From Bradyrhizobium commune (GTDB lineage: Bacteria > Pseudomonadota > Alphaproteobacteria > Rhizobiales > Xanthobacteraceae), in contig NZ_CP061379.1 in assembly GCF_015624505.1 (NCBI RefSeq), positions 7,067,001 to 7,131,000 on the forward strand: a DNA stretch of 64,000 nucleotides, written 5' to 3'. The position numbers were made by a program, and so were the translations under genes. Shown piece by piece: positions 27,241-35,658 of the stretch. The notes under the pieces are model-generated. The model was not told the origin of the DNA. It made no database searches and saw only the letters and a list, made by a program, of their open reading frames with translations. Each line of letters opens with the position of its first letter. Position 1 is the stretch's first letter.

Positions 27241-27660
27241 ATGTTCGTGAACCGGCGCGAGGTCCAGATTCAGTGGGGCGACTGCGACCCCGCCAACATC
27301 GTCTACTATCCGCGTTATTTCGCGATGTTCGACGATTCGACGTCGACCCTGTTCGAGGTCGCCGGCTTCTCCAAGCAGGATCTGGTCCGCAAGTACGGCC
27401 TGGTGGGCATCCCCATGGTCGACACGCGGGCCGAATTCTACATCCCCTCGACCTATGGCGACTGGATCACCATCGAAACCAGGATCGAGAGCATCAAGCG
27501 CTCGAGCTTCGAGGTGAAGCATAACGTCTACAAGGGCGAGGCGCTGGCAATCGAGGGTTATGAGACCCGCGTGCTGGTCGCGCGCGACCCCGTTAACCCC
27601 GACAAGCTGAGATCGGCACCGTTTCCTCAGGAAATGGTAGCGAAATTCACCGGAGCTTGA
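27241..27660 (+). CDS. 4-hydroxybenzoyl-CoA thioesterase-like hotdog protein
   Basis: 139 aa. The N-terminal RREVQIQWGDCDPANIVYYPRYFAMFDDST matches the 4-hydroxybenzoyl-CoA thioesterase signature, with the Asp after GDC at the catalytic position. It would release 4-hydroxybenzoate (or vanillate) from its CoA ester, feeding PobA. It starts 13 bases after the dehydrogenase stop in the same operon. Confidence 0.88.
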   Translation: MFVNRREVQIQWGDCDPANIVYYPRYFAMFDDSTSTLFEVAGFSKQDLVRKYGLVGIPMVDTRAEFYIPSTYGDWITIETRIESIKRSSFEVKHNVYKGEALAIEGYETRVLVARDPVNPDKLRSAPFPQEMVAKFTGA

Positions 27661-27749
27661 TCTGGAGCTAAATCGCCGCATCGCCAAAAGACGGGGCTGA
27701 ATTCCCGTCCAATTTCTGCTTTCAAAGAAACACGTCAAGGGAGGAATCA

Positions 27750-28901
27750 ATGAAACGCTTTTACCTGACCGCCGCGATCGCGGCGGCTACGCTGGCCCTA
27801 CCGGCCCTGCCCGCGCTGGCCCAGAACGCCGAAATCACCATCGGCATCACCACCACCACGACCGGCCCGGGTGCCGCGCTCGGCATTCCCGAGCGCAACG
27901 CGCTGGAATTCGTGCCGAAGGAAATCGGTGGCGTGCCGCTGAAGGTGATCGTGCTCGACGACGGCGGCGATCCCACCACGGCGACCACCAACGCCCGCCG
28001 CTTCGTCACCGAATCCAAGGCCGACATCATCATGGGCTCGGCGCTGACGCCGCCGACGATCGCGGTCTCCAACGTCGCCAACGAAGTCGGCATCCCGCAT
28101 TTTGGCCTCGCGCCGTTCCCCATCACGCCCGAGCGCATGAAGTGGTCGGTGGCAATGCCGCAGCCGATCCCGATCATGGGCAAGGTGCTCTACGAGCACA
28201 TGAAGGCGCATAACGTGAAGACGGTCGGCTATATCGGCTATTCCGACTCCTACGGCGACCTCTGGTTCAACGACTTCAAGGCCCAGGGCGTGGCGATGGG
28301 CATGACCCTGGCGGACGAGGAGCGCTTTGCGCGGCCCGACACGTCGGTGACCGGACAGGTGCTGAAGCTCGTCGCCGCCAATCCCGACGCGATCCTGATC
28401 GGCGCCTCCGGCACCGCAGCCGCGTTGCCGCAAACCGAGCTGCGCGAGCGCGGCTATCAGGGCCTGATCTACCAGACCCATGGCGCCGCCAGCATGGATT
28501 TCATCCGCATCGCCGGCAAGGCAGCAGAAGGAGTGCTGATGGCGTCGGGCCCGGTGATGGACCCGGAGGACCAGCCGGACGAGGCCGCGACCAAGAAGCC
28601 GGGCCTCGCGCTCAACACCGCCTATGAGGCCAAGTACGGCCCGAACAGCCGTAGCCAGTTCGCCGGTCACTCCTACGACGCCTTCGAGATTCTGAAGCGC
28701 GTCATCCCGGTGGCGCTGAAGACGGCTAAGCCCGGCACGCCGGAATTCCGCGAAGCGATCCGCCAGGCGCTGCTGACGGAGCGGGAAATCGCTGCGAGCC
28801 AGGGCGTCTACAACTTCACCGAAAAGGATCGCTACGGCCTCGACGACCGCTCGCGCATCCTGCTCACGGTGAAGAACGGCAAATACACGCTGGCGAAGTA
28901 A
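27750..28901 (+). CDS. ABC transporter substrate-binding protein, aromatic-acid (CouP-like) type
   Basis: 383 aa periplasmic type-I binding protein (HAAT/Leu-Ile-Val family). Signal peptide MKRFYLTAAIAAATLALPALPALAQ, then ITIGITTTTTGPGAALGIPERNALEF and VIVLDDGGDPTTATTNARRFV. A similar protein in the R. palustris coumarate cluster binds p-coumarate and ferulate; I infer the same here. GGGAGG lies just before the ATG. No ABC permease or ATPase gene is adjacent, so its membrane partners must be encoded elsewhere. Confidence 0.85.
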   Translation: MKRFYLTAAIAAATLALPALPALAQNAEITIGITTTTTGPGAALGIPERNALEFVPKEIGGVPLKVIVLDDGGDPTTATTNARRFVTESKADIIMGSALTPPTIAVSNVANEVGIPHFGLAPFPITPERMKWSVAMPQPIPIMGKVLYEHMKAHNVKTVGYIGYSDSYGDLWFNDFKAQGVAMGMTLADEERFARPDTSVTGQVLKLVAANPDAILIGASGTAAALPQTELRERGYQGLIYQTHGAASMDFIRIAGKAAEGVLMASGPVMDPEDQPDEAATKKPGLALNTAYEAKYGPNSRSQFAGHSYDAFEILKRVIPVALKTAKPGTPEFREAIRQALLTEREIAASQGVYNFTEKDRYGLDDRSRILLTVKNGKYTLAK

Positions 28902-28925
28902 GCTCCCGACAGTCACGATACGACG

Positions 28926-28959
28926 AGAGCCGGTCCGATGGGCCGGCTCTTTTGTTTTT
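28926..28959 (+). terminator. Rho-independent terminator after the aromatic operon
   Basis: Arms AGAGCCGGTCC and GGGCCGGCTCT (28926-28936, 28940-28950) with one mismatch, loop GAT, followed by TTTTGTTTTT. It closes the 23751-28901 operon. Confidence 0.88.
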
Positions 28960-28990
28960 GCGTTCGAGCGTGAGCTGCAGGACTTGCCAT

Positions 28991-29135
28991 GCCCCCTCTC
29001 CCGCTTGCGGGAGAGAGTCGGGGTGAGGGTGTCTCCGCATTGGGATTGTCTGCCGAGGCCTACTGACAAAGTCCCCCCAGAGGAGGAAGCCCTCACCCGG
29101 CGCTCCGCGCCGAGCTCTCCCGCAAGCGGGAGAGG
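28991..29135. repeat. Intergenic palindromic repeat (CTCTCCCGC type)
   Basis: The ends are inverted copies: CCTCTCCCGCTTGCGGGAGAG near 28995-29015 and CTCTCCCGCAAGCGGGAGAGG at 29115-29135, each also a hairpin by itself. Inner blocks GGGGTGAGGGT and CCCTCACCC pair as well. It fills the gap between the terminator and the convergent GST gene. Such repeats are common in rhizobial genomes; copy number was not checked. Confidence 0.75.
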
Positions 29136-29163
29136 TGCGCCGAGCGTGCGGACGCGCTGAAAG

Positions 29164-29892
29164 CTACGCGGCCTGCCGCAGCGGCGTCCAGGCGAATTCC
29201 GGATAATACGTGTCCATCATCCGGTCGACATAGGCGGTGAGGTTCGGAAATCCTTCCGCACGCTCGCGCAGGCGGGATTCGAAGAACGGCGTCAGAATGC
29301 CGGCAAGCGCGCCGAACGCAGTCGCATCGACGCCACAGGGCTTGTTGCCCATCAGATAGGATTTGTCACCGAGCTGCACCGAGAGCGCGAACAGCGAGCG
29401 CACCGCGAGATCGATATCGTCATCGGGCCCATGGCGCCCGAGACCTGACAGCAGGTAATTTTCAGCGACACGGAATTGCGCGTCCTCGCGCAGCTTCTCG
29501 CGGGTGTGCTCGGGCGCGCCGTCGAAGAAATGCGAAGGGCCCTTGGCGAAGTTGACCGGATCGACCCAGCGCGCGCCGACCAGCGACCAGTAGACGTGAT
29601 GCTCGATCATGCGTTCGAACGCCCAGGCCTGCGCGCGCTCGTGCAATGACAGCCCGGCGTCGAAATCAAAGCCGTAGCGGCGCTCGATATGGGCACGGAT
29701 GAAGGTGGAATCGGCCACCGCTTCGCCGCCATCGTCGATGAAGGGCAACTGCCCCTTCGGGGAGGCCGGCGGCATCGCACGCTCCTTCCGATAGGGCAGC
29801 CCCGCCATCTTGAGCTGCACCTCCGTCTTGGTGACGAAGGGGCTGATTTCCGGCAGGCCGAAGCCGGTGCCGAAGCCGTAAAGCGTGATCAT
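29164..29892 (-). CDS. Glutathione S-transferase family protein
   Basis: 242 aa from ATG 29892 (MITLYGFGTGFGLPEISPFVTK), with AGGAGAG upstream on the minus strand; a longer frame to 30075 is unlikely. The thioredoxin-like N-terminal domain includes PKGQLPFIDDGGEAVADSTFIRAHIERRYG, and the helical C-terminal domain includes DKSYLMGNKPCGVDATAFGALAGIL. It resembles the metaxin/FAX-like GST group. A YafY-type regulator lies ~400 bases away, divergent, with a small gene between. Confidence 0.88.
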   Translation of the reverse strand: MITLYGFGTGFGLPEISPFVTKTEVQLKMAGLPYRKERAMPPASPKGQLPFIDDGGEAVADSTFIRAHIERRYGFDFDAGLSLHERAQAWAFERMIEHHVYWSLVGARWVDPVNFAKGPSHFFDGAPEHTREKLREDAQFRVAENYLLSGLGRHGPDDDIDLAVRSLFALSVQLGDKSYLMGNKPCGVDATAFGALAGILTPFFESRLRERAEGFPNLTAYVDRMMDTYYPEFAWTPLRQAA

Positions 29893-29929
29893 GAAAGCTC
29901 TCCTGAACGACCGAAAGAGTAGACGGAAC

Positions 29930-30190
29930 CTACCTGCCGGCTGCTGCCACCATGGTGGCAGCAGCCGTGATATCTTCTGCGAAGCGGGCCCCTCGCCAGG
30001 CGCGGGCCATGACGTGGCGGACCAACGCGTCCGCAACCTGGACCAACGAGCGAGCCACCACGCTTGCGAGTGCAAAACGGAGGTCGACGGCCATGAGATC
30101 GAGCGAAACGAGGCGGCCGAACGCCCAGCTGGACCACAGCTGTGTCCGCCACGGCGACGCGGCCGGGCCGAAATGGGTTGGAATGATCAT
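29930..30190 (-). CDS. Small protein of unknown function
   Basis: 86 aa from ATG 30190, preceded on the minus strand by AGAGGA. The protein is Ala/Arg/Val-rich (RFALASVVARSLVQVADALVRHVMARAWRGARFAEDI) and could form amphipathic helices. No domain recognised. It lies between the GST and the YafY regulator, on the GST strand, and a WYL-type operator (30240-30257) lies 50 bases upstream, so it may be the first gene of a regulated GST unit. Confidence 0.5.
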   Translation of the reverse strand: MIIPTHFGPAASPWRTQLWSSWAFGRLVSLDLMAVDLRFALASVVARSLVQVADALVRHVMARAWRGARFAEDITAAATMVAAAGR

Positions 30191-30239
30191 GGACAAATCC
30201 TCTTCAGTCGATGTGTTGTCCCGGTATAGAACGCCCCTG

Positions 30240-30257
30240 CTGCCAACATCCTGTCAG
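30240..30257. promoter_or_regulatory. Operator-like CTGCCA-N6-TGTCAG
   Basis: Inverted half-sites (5 of 6 positions symmetric) in the divergent gap before the YafY-type regulator. The same CTGACA/TGTCAG half-site forms the core of the perfect palindrome before the second YafY-type gene (37149-37177). Confidence 0.5.
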
Positions 30258-30302
30258 CATCCGCGCGCCGTTTTCTGACCCGCCCCCGATGAGAGATTCG
30301 AC

Positions 30303-31001
30303 ATGAGACGCGCCGACCGGCTGTTTCAGATCATCCAGGTGCTGAGACGCACGCGTAAGCCGCTGACGGCGGACGCGATCGCGGCCGAGCTCGAGACCTC
30401 GAAGCGCACCATCTATCGCGACATCGCAACGCTGATGGGGCAGCGCGTGCCGATCCGCGGCGAAGCCGGCATGGGCTACATCCTGGAAAAGGGTTTTGAC
30501 CTGCCGCCTTTGATGCTGACACCGGACGAGATCGAAGCGGCGGTGCTCGGCGCACAATGGGTCGCGGGCCATGCCGACTCCGCGCTGGCACGCGCGGCCG
30601 AGGACTTGATGGCCAAGATCGCCGACACGGTGCCGGAGCGGCTGCGGCCCTTCGTGCTGGAGCCAGCGAGCCGGGCGCGGCCGAGCTGGAACAGGGAGCC
30701 GGATCGCCTCGACATGGCACGCACGCGTACCCAGATCCATGAGGGTAAGAAGATCATGCTGCGTTATCGAGACGAGCAGGGCCGGCCCAGCGAACGGATG
30801 ATCTGGCCGATCTCGATCGGCTATCTCGAAGCGGTGCGATTGCTCGCGGCCTGGTGCGAGCTGCGCAGTGACTTCCGCAGCTTCCGCACCGATCGTGTGG
30901 TGGAAGCGACCTATCTCGACGAAAGATATCCGGAGCGGCGCGACGTGTTACGCGCGAAATGGCGGCAGAGCCTGGTCTGGGGCCCGCCCAAGGATACCTG
31001 A
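30303..31001 (+). CDS. YafY/WYL-family transcriptional regulator (HTH_11 + WYL)
   Basis: 232 aa. The N-terminal winged HTH starts MRRADRLFQIIQVLRRTRKPLTADAIAAELETSKRTIYRDIATL, typical of YafY proteins. The WYL domain covers KIMLRYRDEQGRPSERMIWPISIGYLEAVRLLAAWCELRSDFRSFRTDRV; the classical W-Y-L triplet is replaced by L-A-A-W here. It probably senses a small ligand and controls the divergent genes through the TGTCAG operator. Confidence 0.9.
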   Translation: MRRADRLFQIIQVLRRTRKPLTADAIAAELETSKRTIYRDIATLMGQRVPIRGEAGMGYILEKGFDLPPLMLTPDEIEAAVLGAQWVAGHADSALARAAEDLMAKIADTVPERLRPFVLEPASRARPSWNREPDRLDMARTRTQIHEGKKIMLRYRDEQGRPSERMIWPISIGYLEAVRLLAAWCELRSDFRSFRTDRVVEATYLDERYPERRDVLRAKWRQSLVWGPPKDT

Positions 31002-31019
31002 TAAGGACACGTGACAGCG

Positions 31020-31334
31020 ATGAATGAGATTGACCTGTCGAGCTGCTGCCAGAGCTGCGGCGCCTGCTGCGGCTATTCGCAAAACTGGCCGCGGTTCTCG
31101 ATCGAGAGCGATGATGAGCTTGCGGTGATCCCGGAGGCGCTCATCAACGAACGGCAGTCCGGCATGCGCTGCGAGGGCGATCGCTGTTCGGCTCTGCAGG
31201 GAGAGATCGGAAAGGCGACTGCGTGCGGCATCTATGCGGTGCGGCCGGAGGTGTGCCGCACCTGCATGCCGGGCGACGCCGAATGCGCGATGGCACGGCG
31301 GAAGTTCGGGCTGCCTGTGATCGCGCCGATTTAG
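31020..31334 (+). CDS. YkgJ-type cysteine-cluster protein
   Basis: 104 aa, Cys-rich. CCQSCGACCGYS near the N-terminus and CGIYAVRPEVCRTCMPGDAEC near the C-terminus are the eight-cysteine pattern of the YkgJ/UPF0153 family, thought to bind zinc or an Fe-S cluster. Start could be ATG 31020 or GTG 31011; AAGGA at 31003 fits neither ideally. It lies 18 bases after the YafY-type gene and is probably co-transcribed. Confidence 0.85.
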   Translation: MNEIDLSSCCQSCGACCGYSQNWPRFSIESDDELAVIPEALINERQSGMRCEGDRCSALQGEIGKATACGIYAVRPEVCRTCMPGDAECAMARRKFGLPVIAPI

Positions 31335-31729
31335 GCCGGGACGGCTTCGCCGATCTCATCGTCGAGCTCGTCCTCCAGCGGCGCAAGCACCGACAGAGGC
31401 TTGGTCGACAGCGTGATCGGCTTGCGGCCACCCGACAGCGCTGGCGACGATTTGGCCGCGCCCTCGCGCGACAGCGCGTACAGCGTCGAGCCGACGCGGC
31501 CACCATTTTCGAACAGGTCGCGTTCGCTACAGCTGCCTGCAATCGCAACCGCCAGCGAGTGCAGATGGCTGCGGCGATAGCAGAACAGCGCCAGCTTGGC
31601 GCGGACGTCAGGGGAAACACTCTCAACCAGCCTTGGCAGGCCGCCTTCATTGGCGCGATACATCTCGCCAAGGAGCTCGTCCCGAACCGGGCAGAAATCG
31701 CTTTCAAAAGCGTCACGGCTTGAAAACAT
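31331..31729 (-). CDS. Hypothetical protein
   Basis: 132 aa, no recognised domain. The first ~60 residues are helical and charged (FESDFCPVRDELLGEMYRANEGGLPRLVESVSPDVRAKLALFCYRRSHLHSLAVAI); the tail is acidic (EDELDDEIGEAVPA). The SPDVRAKLA... segment looks like a cytosolic helical domain. Overlaps the convergent YkgJ gene by 4 bases. Base use is like that of its neighbours, supporting a real gene. Confidence 0.65.
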   Translation of the reverse strand: MFSSRDAFESDFCPVRDELLGEMYRANEGGLPRLVESVSPDVRAKLALFCYRRSHLHSLAVAIAGSCSERDLFENGGRVGSTLYALSREGAAKSSPALSGGRKPITLSTKPLSVLAPLEDELDDEIGEAVPA

Positions 31730-31859
31730 TGCAGTTCTCCCTCGTATCGGGAAGATGCCGCGTAATTCTCTAATGAAAGGTTAACCACCCCAGGCGGTAG
31801 TCACCCGGGGGTCTTGCGCGCGTGCCGCGAATCAGTCGCCGGCGATGGGTAACCGGCAG

Positions 31860-32402
31860 TCAGTTCGCCGCCATGAAGATGGAGAGGCCGAAGCCGGTCA
31901 GATGATGCAGCGCCTGATCGACACCGATCAGGGTCCAGAACCAGGGGTGCTCCTGGTTGACGCCGAAATTGGCCGAGACCAGCCCCTTGGCCCTGTCGAT
32001 CGTGATGTGGATGACGAAGTCGATCACGGCCACAAACCAAAATCGTGGCGCAACGATCAGGATCAGCGGCAGCACAACCGCAAAGTGAATCAGGCAATGC
32101 ACCAGAAGCGGCAATGCCCAGCCGTGCTTCTGGTCCTTGCCTTGCGCCATCCAGGCCGTCTGCAGGACGAAATCGGCGATGATGTGCTTGAAGGTGAGCA
32201 GCAACATCCAGCCAATGAGCGCTTCGACCGGAACCGCCGATGACAGGGGTGGAAACGACAAAGCCGACGCCCTCGTTGACTCGGAAAGAAAAAATGGAGC
32301 GTTCAGCGCAACTTCTTCTTGGACCCGCCAGATCGTCGGGACCGATGATTTATGACATCTCCCGCGACGGAATGCAGCCGGGGAGAATTGGAAAATCGCC
32401 AA
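31860..32402 (-). CDS. DUF3307 family membrane protein
   Basis: The conserved part is GWMLLLTFKHIIADFVLQTAWMAQGKDQKHGWALPLLVHCLIHFAVVLPLIL with HIAD, LVHC and HITIDRAKG His/Asp residues in a four-helix membrane bundle, as in DUF3307 proteins. The full frame is 180 aa, but the first ~50 residues are not family-like. A TTG at Leu46 preceded by GAGGG is a plausible true start. Function unknown. Confidence 0.75.
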   Translation of the reverse strand: MAIFQFSPAAFRRGRCHKSSVPTIWRVQEEVALNAPFFLSESTRASALSFPPLSSAVPVEALIGWMLLLTFKHIIADFVLQTAWMAQGKDQKHGWALPLLVHCLIHFAVVLPLILIVAPRFWFVAVIDFVIHITIDRAKGLVSANFGVNQEHPWFWTLIGVDQALHHLTGFGLSIFMAAN

Positions 32403-32615
32403 GTGTGGCTAAACGGTGATAGGATGACCCATTGCCGTGGCTCGGTTGGGTAAGGTTACCTTCGGCGCGGAATTTGCATTCTTTCGCTGGAGCGCTATCA
32501 TCTTCAGGTAGAGGAATATCTTACTTTTTTCAGGCGCTTACGTATTATCGAGCGCGTGCCGACCGGCAAATGACGGTGTCGCCCGCAACATTAGGAATAA
32601 GGCCAGAGTGCTGAC

Positions 32616-34061
32616 ATGAGTGCTGAAGGCCCGACCTCGTCGACCGAGCTCCCGCCGCCCCGGCGCCCCAAGGTGATCAAGACCAATCAGCAGCAGGTTC
32701 TGCTGTACGTCGTGCTGACCCTGCTATTGTCGCTCGCCACCGTCTGGGCCGGCCGCGCCATGGTGCACAATTCGGAGACGCTGACCTTTGCCGTCGGCGC
32801 CCCCAACAGCGACGAGGCGCTGTTCGCGGCCAAGCTCGCCGCCGTGCTGAAGAACAACGCCTCGCGCTTCCGCATCAAGGTCGTCAACAACGCAGACAAT
32901 GCCAAGGCTCTCGCCCAGTTCGACCGCAGACAGGCCGATCTCGCCGTCCTGCGCACCGATGCCAAGGTGCCGCCGCGGGCGCGGACGCTCGCGATCCTCG
33001 AACACGATCTCGTGCTCCTGCTCGGTCCCGGCAACAAGAAGATCAAGTCGCTTGCCGAGCTGAAGAAAAAAAAGGTCGCGGTCCTCGCCGAGAGCGACGC
33101 TTCGCTCGCCTTCGTCCGCAGCATCCTCGACATTCCCGACGGTCCGGACGCCGCGAAGATCCAGATGGCGCCGCAGGGCGCAACCCTAGACAAGCTGCTT
33201 GCGCCGGCCAGCGGCTTCAGCGCGGTGATCGCCGTGGTCCACGCCTCGAAGGCGGTGCGGGACAAGGCCTATGAGCAGGTGGCTAAACGTGGCGGCTTCA
33301 CGCTGAACGCGATCGACGAAGCCAAGGCGCTGGCGCGCAAATTCCCGGGCATTTCCGATGAGACGCTGACCGCCGGCACGCTGTCGGCCTCACCCGAGAT
33401 TCCCGACGACGATCTCGATACGATCGGGCTCGAATGGCTCCTCGTCGCCCAGTCCAAGATGTCGGCGACGACCGCCGGCGATATCGCGCGCATTGTCTAC
33501 GAGAACAAGTCGGCGCTTGGGCTCGACAGCGGCTTCGCCACCCACATCGAGCCGGCTTCAGTCGAGAAGGACGCCTTCGTGATGGCGCATCAGGGAGCCG
33601 CCGACTACATCAACGACGACACCAAGTCGTTCATGGATAAGTACAGCGACATGATGTATCTGGGCGCCGCCGCGCTCAGCGTCATCGGCTCGATCTTCGC
33701 AGCCATCTACGCCAAGATCACCCGGATCGCGCCGGAGAAGGCCAGCGAGCTCTCCACCGCCATCCTCTGTATCGGCGAGCGCATCGAGCACGCCCATTCG
33801 CTGGATCAGATCGAATGTCTTCAGGACGAGCTTGAGAGCATTTTGCGCGGCGCGGTCATAGGCTTGCGAGACGGAACGATCAGTACCGACGGGCTCGACA
33901 CCTTCAAGCTGGGCTATGAATTCGTCCGCGACGAGATCGGCATGCGCCGCGACTACCTCAAGCGCCATGCCGGTGAGTTCGACAAGATCGCCGCCCCCGC
34001 CGCCCTCCCCCCGCCCGAGGACAGCAATGTGGTGGTGGTGAAGACAGCGCAGAGTGCCTGA
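32616..34061 (+). CDS. TAXI-type (TRAP-associated) solute-binding domain protein, membrane-anchored at both ends
   Basis: 481 aa. A Pro-rich cytoplasmic start is followed by a transmembrane helix (VLLYVVLTLLLSLATVWAG, about 27-46). The TAXI-like binding domain runs to about residue 335 (LTFAVGAPNSDEALFAAKLAAVL, LVLLLGPGNKKIKSLAELKKKKVAVLAE). A second membrane helix (MMYLGAAALSVIGSIFAAIYAKI, about 343-365) leads to a ~115-residue helical cytoplasmic tail. Free TAXI proteins have a cleavable signal and a TRAP permease; neither is present here. The tail suggests signalling or scaffolding rather than transport; that is inference. Confidence 0.8.
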   Translation: MSAEGPTSSTELPPPRRPKVIKTNQQQVLLYVVLTLLLSLATVWAGRAMVHNSETLTFAVGAPNSDEALFAAKLAAVLKNNASRFRIKVVNNADNAKALAQFDRRQADLAVLRTDAKVPPRARTLAILEHDLVLLLGPGNKKIKSLAELKKKKVAVLAESDASLAFVRSILDIPDGPDAAKIQMAPQGATLDKLLAPASGFSAVIAVVHASKAVRDKAYEQVAKRGGFTLNAIDEAKALARKFPGISDETLTAGTLSASPEIPDDDLDTIGLEWLLVAQSKMSATTAGDIARIVYENKSALGLDSGFATHIEPASVEKDAFVMAHQGAADYINDDTKSFMDKYSDMMYLGAAALSVIGSIFAAIYAKITRIAPEKASELSTAILCIGERIEHAHSLDQIECLQDELESILRGAVIGLRDGTISTDGLDTFKLGYEFVRDEIGMRRDYLKRHAGEFDKIAAPAALPPPEDSNVVVVKTAQSA

Positions 34062-34181
34062 CCTATCGGTTGGTGCCGCGAAACCGGGCGCGCCAGCCTC
34101 TTAAGCAAATCGCTGTGCCCGTCCGGGAACCGTTTCCCATACCTAACCGTTGTTTCTTCCGGCCAAACCGGAGGACGCGCC

Positions 34182-34400
34182 ATGCGCATGCTCCTTCTCA
34201 TCATCTTGCTGGGAATGCTGGTTGCGGTAGGTTATTTCGCCTATTCGGCGATGACGGCCGAGGGCGATCCGATCTCGACGGAAAGTTACGTCGCACTGGC
34301 ACTGGGCGCGGCGTTCTCAGTGGTTGTCGGCATCGGCTTGATGATGCTGCTGTTTTTGAGCGGCCGGCGCGGTTACGACGAACCACCTCATTTCAGATGA
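34182..34400 (+). CDS. Small two-helix membrane protein
   Basis: 72 aa with two hydrophobic segments (MLLLIILLGMLVAVGYFAYSAM and ALALGAAFSVVVGIGLMMLLFL) and a charged tail. No family recognised. CGGAGGA lies 8 bases before the ATG. It lies 120 bases after the TAXI gene, possibly in the same transcript. Confidence 0.75.
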   Translation: MRMLLLIILLGMLVAVGYFAYSAMTAEGDPISTESYVALALGAAFSVVVGIGLMMLLFLSGRRGYDEPPHFR

Positions 34401-34536
34401 TGGCTTAGACCGTCACTGCCTCAACCGCCACACCGAGTATCCGTGCCCCGTCGTTGACGGCCCCAGTGCGGGCAGGCACTTTGGCGCCGAAGTCCCACCC
34501 GGGGACCGCTAGACCCAGAACCGAGCGCCGTCCCGC

Positions 34537-35646
34537 ATGCCCAAGCCGATGATTCCCGCTCTGGCCCAATTCTTGGCCGCCACGGCCGGCCGCAACATGA
34601 CCAAGGCGGCCTACGTGGCGGTGACCGTCGGCGTGCTCAGCATGGTGCTGCTGACGCTCAACCCGGCCTATGAGACGGCGCACCGCTGGGTCGATCTCCT
34701 GCTGTGGGCCAGTCTCGCCTATTTCGTGTTCGAATGGCTGGTTCGGCTGCGCCACATGACGCGGCAACGGCGGCTGGCACTCTACATGTCCTCCTCGGCC
34801 GGGTTGGTCGATGCGGTTGGGGCCCTGGCCGTGCCGGTCGCGCTGATCCTCGGCGCAGAGCCCAAGACGGCCTGGCTGCTGTGCGTGCTCTGGGTGCTGA
34901 AGGTGGTGCCGGGCATTCCAGGTCTGCGGCAGCTCCGCCGCGTGCTGGTGTTCGAATCGGGCCCGCTGATCAGCGTGCTCGTGATCTTCCTGATGGTGGT
35001 TTTGCTCGCATCCGTCGCTGAATATTTCCTGGAGCGGGACGTGCAGCCGCAGACCTTTGGCAGCGTCCCCGCCGCGCTGTGGTGGGCAGTGGTCACGCTG
35101 ACGACCACGGGTTATGGCGACGTCGTGCCGGTGACGCCGCTCGGCCGCATCGTTGCGGCGCTGGTGATGATTTCGGGCCTCGGCGTATTCGGCCTGTGGA
35201 CCGGCATCCTGGCGACCGGATTTGCGGCCGAGACACGCCGCGACAATTTCCTGAAGACCTGGGAATCCGTGAGCAAGGTGCCGTTCTTTGCAGCGCTAGG
35301 GCCGGCGGCGATCGCCGACGTCACCCACATGCTGCGGACCATGGAGCTGCCCCCGCGCATCACGATCATCCGGAAGGGGCAGCAGGGCGACTGCATGTAT
35401 TTCATCGCCGCCGGCGAGGTCGAGGTCGACCTGCCGGGCAAGAAGGTGCAGCTCGGCGAGGGTGCGTTCTTCGGCGAGATGGCGCTGCTCGGCAACAACA
35501 TGCGCGGCGCCAATGTCTCGACCACGAAAGTGTCGCGGCTGCTGGTGCTCGACCTCGTCGACTTCCGCGTGCTGATGGCACGGCACCCCGATCTCGCCGA
35601 GACCATCGACGCCGAGGCAAAACGGCGCGCGCTCGAAAACAAGTAA
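34537..35646 (+). CDS. Cyclic-nucleotide-gated potassium channel (MlotiK1-like)
   Basis: 369 aa. Six membrane helices with an S4-like segment (GLRQLRRVLVFES, about 129-141), the K+ selectivity filter TTTGYGD (189-195) before the last helix, then a cytoplasmic cyclic-nucleotide-binding domain (about 245-355) with GEGAFFGEMALLG and the phosphate-binding Arg323 in NMRGANV. Length and order match the Mesorhizobium loti MlotiK1 channel (about 355 aa). It should open on cAMP binding. Overlapping frames encode nothing credible. Confidence 0.9.
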   Translation: MPKPMIPALAQFLAATAGRNMTKAAYVAVTVGVLSMVLLTLNPAYETAHRWVDLLLWASLAYFVFEWLVRLRHMTRQRRLALYMSSSAGLVDAVGALAVPVALILGAEPKTAWLLCVLWVLKVVPGIPGLRQLRRVLVFESGPLISVLVIFLMVVLLASVAEYFLERDVQPQTFGSVPAALWWAVVTLTTTGYGDVVPVTPLGRIVAALVMISGLGVFGLWTGILATGFAAETRRDNFLKTWESVSKVPFFAALGPAAIADVTHMLRTMELPPRITIIRKGQQGDCMYFIAAGEVEVDLPGKKVQLGEGAFFGEMALLGNNMRGANVSTTKVSRLLVLDLVDFRVLMARHPDLAETIDAEAKRRALENK

Positions 35647-35658
35647 ATGGAGACAGGA

